Source of the DNA: Oscarella lobularis
Taxonomy: Eukaryota; Porifera; Homoscleromorpha; Homosclerophorida; Oscarellidae
Direction of reading: 5' to 3'
Assembly: GCF_947507565.1 (NCBI RefSeq)
Contig: NC_089183.1
Span: 2,108,001 to 2,172,000, forward strand
DNA length: 64,000 nucleotides
The position numbers were made by a program, and so were the translations under genes. Positions 56,156 through 64,000 of the stretch are shown here, piece by piece. A model generated the notes under the pieces. That model saw only the letters and a program-made list of their open reading frames with translations. It made no database searches and was not told the DNA's origin. The number at the start of each line of letters is the position of its first letter. Position 1 is the stretch's first letter.

Positions 56156-57300
56156 TTAGTCAGGTGTCTCCGATAGAATGCGCTGATGATTCTCTTGAAA
56201 TGCAGAATCTTTTACAATGACGCCACAAAATGTATTAACGTACCAATGTAATACATAAAGCACCCGACAAGCTGTAGCCAAGAATGTATTAAGTGCAAAA
56301 CTCTTAACATCCTTCTCTAGTACTTGTAGGCATCCCTAAAGCCTCGTTCTAGAATTGTATTACGTTGAAAAGGTTCTTTCCATTGTTTTTGCTTTTCCTG
56401 ACGCTACGTGACAGAAGTCTTCATTGCCTACACAGCAGGTTGGCGGTAAACGAGAAAAATTCTTAACATTGAGTTGCAGGCGAGACAGTCCTGGAGTTGC
56501 TGACAGTCCTTTTCCAAAGCTGTTCTCCTGCCAGTCGTAATAAGAATTGATGCCACAGCAATTTTCCTAACCATAGTATGCTTATAGTTTTCGCAATATT
56601 CGTTATCGGCTATTTACCAGTTTCTGGATGTATTCAAGTGCATTAGCTTTTAGGTAATTTGCCTCAGCTGTTAACTTCTGGTCTCCAAACATCTCCATTC
56701 CCTTGTTTAGGGCGCAGGTTAGATTTTCGGTACTCAAGCCCTAAAACGTATTATCATAAAATGCCAAAGAGTTTTCTTGCACAAATACTTTTAAATGAAT
56801 CAGAAGCGGAATCATCACAAGCAAAAAGATTGCTCCGAAACTGACTCCATACATAGTCTAAATTAGGAATGTCATGATAGAGGTAGCGCTAAAAAGTCTT
56901 GTAATATATATTATTTAGTATGAGTATTCTGATGATCTTGAAAAAACGTGTGTGCCCGATCCCCTTCTGGAAATTTGTTTTGCGCAGAAATACATACTCA
57001 GTGGAAACATAATCACCACAGATATCATAAAAGGAACGGTTCAAAGAACATTGCCCACTGCTGCAGAGTTAATTAAACTGCACAACAGGAACGCTTGACC
57101 AGCGAAAAGGGCATAATGTACAGTATCTTAATTAAAGAAGTCAAGCCTTAAAAAGAGAGCATGTCGCTATTTGCTACCGAAACGAGCACTGCCGTCATCC
57201 AAGCTCCTGTCGCAATCTGTATCCAAGAGGATCCTCCGGTTAGAGCTTTTTCCTTCTGCTCAATCTATAGAAAGATAAAAAGAGCACAACCTCACCAGTG
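56156..57300 (-). CDS. Tetraspanin-like protein B
   Basis: Tetraspanins are four-helix membrane proteins that organise membrane microdomains. Seen on the minus strand in order: IATGAWMTAVLVS (about 57200), AFLLCSLINSAAVG (57090-57045), a helix FGAIFLLVMIPLLIHL (about 56840-56790), TAEANYLKANALEYIQKL (about 56675-56620), large-loop motifs NCCGINSYYDW (56570-56530) and RLPPTCCVGNEDFC (about 56455-56415), GCLQVLEKDVKSF (about 56330) and a last exon ending SETPD with TAA at 56156-56158. The CCG and second CC motif with a following Cys define the family. Introns of about 50-150 nt separate the pieces. Exon borders are only partly fixed, and the N-terminal exon is not certain. Confidence 0.65.
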
Positions 57301-57362
57301 TCGTCATTATAAATAGTTTTTAATTTTACTGCTAGTGGCTTTTGACCAAAGCTTGTTTACAG

Positions 57363-57860
57363 TTAGACTGCAGCTATAGGCATGCTAGTGAATATTTGAA
57401 CCTTGGCCTGTGTCGTTCTATTTTCAACCACATGTAGTAATTCTCCTGATGCTTCCCTAGGTATGTTTTCTTTGATATTAGGTGGGATGATTATTGGTGC
57501 TGGTGGGGGCTCTCGTCCGCAAATAAAGCGTGCTAGTTTTTGAACACCATCGTCTTCTGTGGTCGGGTGCGACGGAATGACAAATAGAGGAAATCGATGC
57601 CAAAACCTCGGCACACTCTCTTCATCTTTTGCATCCAATTGAATAAGAAAGATGCGTGGATTGCCCCTTTAGCTTGTAAAAAGCCTCTTCCGTGTATATT
57701 GTGGCGTACGTTCCTGAAGGCGAACTATATGAGAATTCCAGCACTGTCGTCTGGAACTCGACAAAAGAGGGGTGTGTTCCGATATAGATATAGAAACTTT
57801 AGTGCATATGATGCCAATGAAATTCGCCTTGTGAGACAGACTCTCTGCGTGCATCTGCCA
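57363..57860 (-). CDS. Unknown protein, C-terminal exon(s)
   Basis: The reverse strand from about 57800 reads FVEFQTTVLEFSYSSPSG and TYATIYTEEAFYKLKG, then, after a frame change at a GGGG run (57668-57671), QLDAKDEESVPRFWHRFPLF, CGREPPPAPIIIPP and VENRTTQAKVQIFTSMP to a stop at 57363. Removing one G makes the two frames continuous. No signal or membrane segment is visible in this part. I do not recognise the family. It lies between the two tetraspanin genes on the same strand; no functional link is shown. Confidence 0.4.
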
Positions 57861-57986
57861 GCTTAGAGGCGGGTCTGCAGCGCGATCTTGATCTAGATCT
57901 ACTTTTACAGTACAGTCAGGCCCCCCACTCTCAGTTCAACAAGCAGCTAGATTGCGCAGGAAAACTTTTTCTGCATGGCGAATGAC

Positions 57987-59107
57987 CTAGATCGCCGAAC
58001 TCATCGTTGCTCGGAATGTAGACTCGAATTTTCTCTTTGATCTCGCCGCCTTCAACCTTTCTCTTCTTTTTGGCGTGAACCGTTGAACGATGAAGACAGT
58101 ACACTTTACGGGTTTTTCAGTATCTTGCGAAGGCCCAATTGCCGCCGCGAATTCAACAAACCAACAGAACGTGAAAACAAAAACACCTAAACTTGAATGT
58201 GTCACAAAGCATTACAGGGCACCCGTTGGATAGCAGTACCATTAAAAGTGAGAGAACCAGAAGAGCAAAGTCGTAACCCATTAGCTTGCCAAGTGTATTG
58301 TCAACTTCATGCCACAGCAATTTCTTGCAACCCTTCAGGTAAACTGATTATTGCATTACAGATTTGCTAGACTTTCTTTTGCCGCAAGCTTTGCTTTAGG
58401 AGAATTTACTCTGCAGAATTGGTCGTTGCCTACGCAACACGACACAGGAAGCGTTGAGAAGTTTCCATTTTTATTGAGTTCAAGTCGTTGTTCAATTGCA
58501 GTTGTTGATAACCCAAGGCCAAATGTAGAATTTTCCCAGTTCAAAGGATTATTAATTTCACAGCAATTCATCTGAAAAATTAGTATACTAGAAACGTAAA
58601 ATTTGTGTTTTCTCACATTTTTCTGCAAGTTTTCGAGTGCAAATATCTCGTATTCAGTTGCACTGCTTTGAGCTGAAAAGTTTCCATTAAGATACATCCC
58701 TCTTTCCAAGTCGCACATTTCTTGGCTTTTTTCGTGCTAGAAAATTTTTGCTGCTGAGACTGTAGAGAGGAATTTGTAAACTGCTGTTACCGAAAACAAA
58801 GTTGCCATATAGACAAAAGAGATCTCAACAACTGCCGCATTCGCGGCTGTGAAAATGATCTAAAAATTCAGTTTGTGACCAGTTTAGTAACGACGAAAAG
58901 CACGTATACCGCAGTGTTAGCCCAATTCAGCAGCCGTCTCAACCAAGAGTGTAGGATGAAGATCTCTCTCCACCATTTGTAACATAAAGCAAGTGAAAGC
59001 CACAGAAGAGGAGTGATCAACGTTACAAAGCGATACACTTCGAAGGAACACAAATAATTGGCGTAGAAAATATTTTGAGAAATCAGAAGAGGCTTGCAGA
59101 TCATCAT
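57987..59107 (-). CDS. Tetraspanin-like protein A
   Basis: ATG at 59107 (MMICKPLLISQNIFYANYL), helix ITPLLWLSLALCYKWW, intron 58857-58909 with donor gcg|gtatac, then ANAAVVEISFVYMATLFSVTAVY (second or third helix). Large extracellular loop: NCCEINNPLNWENSTFG (about 58575-58525), LPVSCCVGNDQFC (about 58455-58415) and GCKKLLWHEVDNTLG (about 58340-58300). Fourth helix YDFALLVLSLLM, continued in the last exon by VFVFTFCWFVEFAAAIG and a basic tail to a TGA at 57987. The loop has CCE where most members have CCG; tetraspanin B keeps CCG. The last 40 residues (KRRERLKAARSKRKFE) are a longer, more basic tail than usual. Confidence 0.65.
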
Positions 59108-59200
59108 GGCGTCAATCTATAAAGTTATCATATATGCACACTTGAGGTGATTTGTACATTAATTAAGGGTATGCTGGCAAAGTTCATGCTTATGAGTATA

Positions 59201-59539
59201 CAGTAGACCCTCGCTAATCCGAACAGCGCTGTTTCAGACCCGAAGCTAGGGCGTTCGGATTAGTGAAATTGTTTGGATTACCGAAAGTGAAGAATTTCGC
59301 TGTGTGAAATGAATCAGTCTAACGTGTTTGCCTTCAAAACCCAGTTTCCTCTGAGCCGCACCAAGTGTTCTTTAGAGCTTGCAAAAAGTTCAATGAAAAG
59401 TTTTGTGAGCTCTTTTAGAGGCAGAGGAGCACAGCAAAATTTTTATTTGTACTCGAAAATAACTTGTTTATAAGGAAGGCCACTGTTCGGATTAGCGAGG
59501 GTTCGGATTAGCGGGGTTCGAATTAGCGAGGGTCTACTG
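59201..59539. mobile_element. Pogo/Tigger-like MITE with TA target duplication
   Basis: Terminal inverted repeats cagtagaccctcgctaat at 59201 and its complement (attagcgagggtctactg) ending at 59539, flanked on both sides by TA (59199-59200, 59540-59541). Inner subrepeats gttcggatta occur several times near both ends. 339 bp, no coding capacity. End sequence and TA target match the pogo/Tigger group of Tc1-mariner elements; a full-length transposase elsewhere in the genome would have moved it. Confidence 0.85.
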
Positions 59540-59541
59540 TA

Positions 59542-60203
59542 CAGTATGTATAGTAGCACTTGCGCAGTTCTCATAACTATCTCTGGGGCGGAAACTAAAT
59601 GCAAAAAGAAGTTTTCTCGTCTTGCCGCGCGCGTACTTGTATGTGATATTTTTTTAGAAGTGCTGTAGTTCTTTTACGTTAATTAATGCAAAATTACCGC
59701 TATCCAAAATATTATTGATAGCCAAAAAAAAAAAAAGACGGCATCGAAATGCGGAAAACGATTTTTTTCTTCCTTTTTCTAAAGCATCAAATAGTAACAA
59801 TTTAATGTCTCTTGGAATGAAAATGCCTGAATGCTACCTTTTCGCGTCGTTTTTCTAAAGCAGGATAGGAAGCCCTTTGCTGAAGTCTGAATGAAGAAGC
59901 GGCTGTAACTCTTTGCGAAAAGCAGGAGGAGGCGAACGAATTTCTCCTCTAACAAAACCAGCTATGTCTTTTACGTCCGAACCCGTATATATGTGTCTTT
60001 TTGGCATAAATCGAACCAGCATTCAGTCCACGTATTCTCAGATTCCCAATTTTTTATCGTCCGATGAGTTTTCATTTTTCGGAAGCTGTTAACTGAATGT
60101 CATCTGAAGCGTCGCCGAAATGTTTGCTTCATTTTTATCGTTAAGGAGAGATGGCGAGGAATTGACCACAAAAACACGATTTTATTGGAAACCAAAATCA
60201 TAT
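59542..60203. other. No recognised gene
   Basis: Spacer between the MITE and the CARD-Kelch gene; includes an A-run at about 59727-59739. No exon was seen. Confidence 0.35.
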
Positions 60204-61545
60204 TTACATTTTCAAACATTCAACTGAGTTCGATGCACCCCATCCTCCCACTACAATTAATTGTTTATCTGTTGTTGTACATGCACCATGTCCCACTCGT
60301 CCCTCATTCATTGATGGCAATGGAAGCCATTCCCTAGACAATTCATCATACATTTCAACACAATTGCCTCTTCCCCTTTCTCCTGTTGCGCCGAGTTTCC
60401 CATTCCATGATGACAATTCACACCTTTCCTTTGTAGTTGGTTTAATATCAATCCACTCTTGTTTTTCCATTGAAAAACATTCAACTGAATTCCCCGCCTC
60501 TCGCCCTCCTCCAACAAACATTTTACCATCAATGACAGCCAATGAACAGTCATTCCGTTCATTCTTCATTTTCTTTATTGGTTCCCATTCTCCCTTATTA
60601 ATATCAAAACAATCAACTCGATAACTCCAGTCCCCTCCCACAAGATAAATGTTCCCATTGTATCCAATTGCTGACCTGAAATACAGTTGATATTCATCTG
60701 GTATTTCAGTTAATAATTCCAAATCTCTCGTGTCACTTTTCCATTTATAAATACTCGAGCATCGACCCCTCTCATTGATATCCATGACATATCCCATCTT
60801 TTCACTTTCAAAGACACTCCATATGTATTTAATCCCCGGCAGATGACGCTTCTCTCCCTCCCACGCTCCCTTCCTAAACTGAAACATTCTATCCTCATCA
60901 CCAACATGCAGTATTCCATTGATTTCAGCCACACGTCCAGATGGCAAACATCCAATGGGCATGTTTGGCTTTTTTTCTCCCATTTGAGACTAAGACTTTT
61001 CATTGAAAACTAGATGCATACAAATACAAACTCTAAAATCGATTTCACGCTTAGACACGCCTACCTTTTTTCTTAGACCGATGTTCGTCGCCTTTTCCTT
61101 GTTTTTCTCACGTCTTTCTTTCTTCAATTCGTTTATCGCCTCTTCTTTCTCTTTCTCCTTTTTCTCTAATTCCCTTTTCAATTCTCTGATCTCCTTTTCA
61201 CCTTCAATAAAAGGTAAATAATCAATTATATTTTCTCTTTATACTAACGTTTTTGTTCACGTTTCTCTTCTTCTCCCAGTAATTTTTTTGCAACGTGTTC
61301 CTGTCCTTTGGTTTCCTTCAAAACGCTCAAAAAGCGGTCAAATGAATTGGATCCCTTTCGCGGTAGAATGGAAACAAGAAGTGTTTCCGACCTTGTTTGA
61401 TCATCAATCGTAGACGAAGCCTCTCAAACTCTTGGACAGTGATGAGAGAGGCGGCGAAAAGATGACGAAGGAGAGTAAGAGGCATGAGAATTTCAATCAG
61501 TTCGGGAAGAATCGGAAACACGAGCGTTTTCCATCTTTCATCCAT
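60204..61545 (-). CDS. CARD / coiled-coil / Kelch-repeat protein
   Basis: Three exons, 61545-61249, 61201-61065 and 60989-60204, with in-phase junctions 2 and 3. Exon 1: MDERWKTLVFPILPEL, LLRHLFAASLITVQEFERL (CARD helices 1-4), SETLLVSILPRKGSNSFDRF and LSVLKETKGQEHVAKKLLG (CARD helices 5-6). Exon 2: charged coiled coil (REKNKEKATN region). Exon 3: Kelch blades with GYNGNIYLVGG, VIDGKMFVGGGRE and KQLIVVGGWGAS, about 260 residues, ending at TAA. CARDs assemble signalling filaments; the Kelch propeller would provide ligand or substrate binding. The CARD is split between two frames at about 61427 (one base short). This Kelch type is KLHL-like (WEPIKKMKNER pattern) and differs from the Kelch of K1-K8, so the two Kelch families are independent. 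Confidence 0.7.
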
Positions 61546-61609
61546 TCTTCCAAAGCGACGTTGCGAGAAGAACAAAGGCGGGGACTGCGATCAAATGACG
61601 TCACCGGAA

Positions 61610-62988
61610 TATGACGCGTTATTCGTGCCAAAAGTCTTACCGTGCCCGAACCGCTTCTAAAAACCGGTCTACGTGCCCGAACCGCTTCTAAAAACCGGTC
61701 TATTCGACTTACATTGGCCGAACCGCTTCTAAAAACCGGTCTATTTGACTTACCTTAGCCGACCTGCTTCTAAAAACCGGTTTATTCGACTTACCGTGCC
61801 CGAACCGCTTCTAAAAACCGTTCTACAATACCAGTTTTACTTGTTCTGATCCTATAAACCGGTCTATACTACTAGCCTCGTTGATATGGCGCTACAACAG
61901 TGTCAAAAATCAATGGATTAGTGATTAGTTACCAGGGAACAGTGATTAGTGATTAGTGAACAATGTGTTAACAGTGATCAGTAAAAAAATGACCAGCTAT
62001 TTGCGTATAAATGAAATAGCTGTCTATGATTTTGTACCCACGCGCGGTACTTATTTGCGCTTGCGCGGTAAAAAGTTCACTATTTCAAGCTCTTTTTAAC
62101 AGACACCCTTGCCGTGTTTCTATAAAGTTTACCTAAGTAACAATGGAAGCGCACAGTTGCAGACTGGCCAACCTTCCCTTTTCCGGACTTTCAAAATATC
62201 ATGAGCTTTTTCAAAATAGGCGGTCTTTTGGGCCTCTTTGTTCTAGCAGGGCGTAAAATAACTTTGCGTACGTAAATTTGTGTTGAATGACTTCTCAGCG
62301 ACAAACGCTTGATGTCAAAAACACATAATTAAACAAACCACGCCCTTACTCTGACGTGCAACGCCCTAAAAAATTTTTTCCTAGCCTCCGCCATTATTTT
62401 TTCAACGGTACAGCCAGGTTGAGCAGTCTGCACTATTGAACGGCCAGGGTTAGGTAACTGCAGTTTACTAGACTGTGGGTTATTTATAGAGGGCCAAAAA
62501 ATGCTTGAAACACAACGCACTTCTTCTTAATTAATTAAAAATTAACATTTACAAAGCTGCACTTCCTGAACTCATATAGTCAAATTCGTTTTTACCGCGC
62601 AAGCGCAAATAAGTACCGCGCGTGGGTACAAAATCATAGACAGCTATGTCATTTATACGCAAATAACTGTTCATTTTTTGCACTAATCACTAATCACTGT
62701 TCACTGTTAACTGATCACTAATCCATTGATTTTTGACACTGTTGTAGCGCCATATAAACGAGGCTAGTAGTATAGATCGGTTTATGCGATCAGAACAAGT
62801 GAAACTGGTATTGTAGACCGGTTTTTAGAAGCGGTTCGGCCAAGGTAAGTGAAATAGACCGGTTTTTAAAAGCGGTTCGGCCAATGTAAGTCGAATAGAC
62901 CGGTTTTTAGAAGCGGTTCGGGCACGTAGACCGGTTTTTAGAAGCGGTTCGGGCACGGTAAGACTTTTGGCACGAATAACGCGTCATA
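61610..62988. mobile_element. 1.38-kb foldback element with about 400-450-bp inverted repeats
   Basis: Ends tatgacgcgttattcgtgcc at 61610 and its complement ending at 62988, flanked by a 6-bp duplication CCGGAA (61604-61609 and 62989-62994). Each arm carries four or five tandem units of about 20-36 bp built on accgcttctaaaaaccggtc, then a unique block (the ggcgctacaacagtg region), runs of gtgattagtgaaca, and an inner block with gcgcggtacttatttgcgc. The centre (about 62090-62590) is unique and has no open frame of note. It resembles long-TIR MITE or foldback elements with Mutator-like or related transposition; the family is not determined. Confidence 0.85.
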
Positions 62989-62994
62989 CCGGAA

Positions 62995-63606
62995 CGCGTG
63001 CGCAGAAGTAGGAAGCGGTCCAATCTGGGCCATCAAAGCTCGTTTGGTGCGCCGATCAGCTCGAATAAGTCATCTCGTTCGTTTCTGCATCTTGATCGCG
63101 TCCTGTAGACGCGATTTGACAATCGCTATTCGTTGCAGAGACGATTTCCCCCCTTTCTTGGCTCGTTCGAACCCGAAAGGCCTCACGAATGCGCAAAGAA
63201 GATGCAGGTATCGTGTAAGACGACAGAAGATTTGTATATGGAGAGGCTCTCTCCCCAAAAGACAATAAATGAGCTTCGAGGTCTTCTTCTGCTTATCGAA
63301 ACTTGAAGATCTCGCGTCTTCATTTTAGGAGAAGATGGCGTTGCATGCGTTAGGTACTGCCGTTTTCTTTTCGTACTAGAGCTGTAAATCATTGGTTTGT
63401 GGTTTCTGCGACGAACCGTACGTTGCCGCTCTTCGCTACGGCTTCCTCGTCGCTTCGGAAGCACGGAGTGTCGATTTCAAAAGGGGCGTCTTCACACGAG
63501 AGATCGTCTCTATATGTCATTGGAGAAAGGCAGAAGCAATAAAGACAAGGCGCCCTACTAGTCTCTAGAAAACGTCAGGATATTGAGTTTCGCCTCATAA
63601 TTATAG
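62995..63606. other. Spacer, probably with upstream exons of the last gene
   Basis: Overlapping frames on both strands at 63040-63470 are not convincing. The gene that ends at 63966 needs upstream exons, which may be here; I could not place them. Confidence 0.3.
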
Positions 63607-63966
63607 GTTGTCAAGGGAGACCCTCTTCCCGGGGTCAAATTGATGTAAGGATGGGGTTCCTCGTACTGTTGGCTTCATTTGACGATATTTTTTAGGTTCC
63701 CTCTTGCGCCGACATTCGGCAGTCTTATCGAAAACTTATTGGCGCCTGGGCCCCAAGCGATGGAAACGCAGATCACAGCAGTTTACTATCGCGACTTCAG
63801 GACACTGACTGACTTTCTCACGTAGGACATATCTCTATAAGAAAATTATTTCTATTACAATGTTAATTTATGTAAATATATTTATCTGTTGTCTAGGTTC
63901 GGACTCTTCTTTGACTTGCCGGAGCGGTCGTCGATCTTCTCGACGTTCAAATGGCATCGGTTCTAG
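63607..63966 (+). CDS. Unknown gene, last three exons
   Basis: Exons 63607-63644, 63696-63821 and 63897-63966 are bounded by proper ag/gt sites and join in phase to VVKGDPLPGVKLM, then FPLAPTFGSLIENLLAPGPQ, METQITAVYYRDFRTLTDFL and FGLFFDLPERSSIFSTFKWH, with a stop TAG at 63964-63966. Introns are 51 and 75 nt. I do not recognise the family. The phase agreement over two introns is the main evidence that it is real. Confidence 0.45.
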
Positions 63967-64000
63967 TCGGCTTGGAAGACGGCTGGGATCGACGACTCAG

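Overview
This is a window of animal nuclear DNA, not bacterial. The genes are split by very short introns (about 45-60 nt, nearly all GT-AG, several apparently GC-AG). The protein set is metazoan: a HECT ligase, a ZYG11/ZER1-like Cullin-2 adaptor, FBXO22, TTC17, tetraspanins, CARD and Death domains, a Roco protein, BTB, an LDLa fragment and a DDB1-like fragment. Compact genes plus many lineage-specific death-fold, Kelch and kinase proteins suggest an early-branching marine invertebrate, most likely a sponge. I cannot fix the taxon from sequence alone.

Layout. 0.4-1.9 kb: HECT E3 ligase C-terminus (+). 2-4.3 kb: minisatellite, a kinase N-lobe scrap and a decayed retroelement. 4.5-6.8 kb: cupin (DUF985-like) gene and FBXO22-like FIST gene (+). 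7.1-9.6 kb: ZYG11-like gene (-). 9.7-10.4 kb: dispersed repeat R1, with an inverted copy at 34.9-35.65 kb. 11.3-15.0 kb: damaged LRR-Roc-COR-Death (Roco) gene (-). 17-28 kb: foldback repeats, two direct copies of a BTB-containing block, the first full Kelch/coiled-coil/kinase gene, an LDLa scrap, a frameshifted cupin paralogue and a Kelch-only gene. 28.5-33.6 kb: a four-exon gene for a roughly 1,600-residue protein with CARD, zinc finger, GBP/VLIG-like GTPase, Cys-rich and vWA parts. 36-53 kb: Kelch/kinase relatives in every state from intact to debris, mixed with a secreted-protein gene, foldback repeats and a DDB1-like fragment. 53.2-55.4 kb: TTC17 (-). 56.2-59.1 kb: two tetraspanin genes (-) around an unknown gene. 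59.2 kb: pogo-like MITE. 60.2-61.5 kb: CARD/coiled-coil/Kelch gene (-). 61.6-63.0 kb: 1.38-kb long-inverted-repeat element. 63.6-64.0 kb: 3' end of an unknown gene.

Functional theme. Two proteins with CARDs, one Roco protein with Death domains and a locally expanded Kelch-coiled-coil-kinase family (IRAK/RIPK-like TKL fold) lie in one 50-kb stretch. This looks like a fast-evolving innate-immune or cell-death neighbourhood where segmental duplication keeps making new combinations (Kelch+kinase, kinase without Kelch, Kelch without kinase, CARD+Kelch). Five ubiquitin-pathway genes or fragments (HECT, FBXO22, ZYG11, BTB, DDB1) share the window.

Caution. Several otherwise well conserved genes carry a single-base frameshift, some inside a run of G or C. 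Part of the apparent pseudogenisation may therefore be sequence or assembly error. Larger lesions (4-bp and 8-bp tandem duplications, truncations, substitutions to stop codons) look biological.
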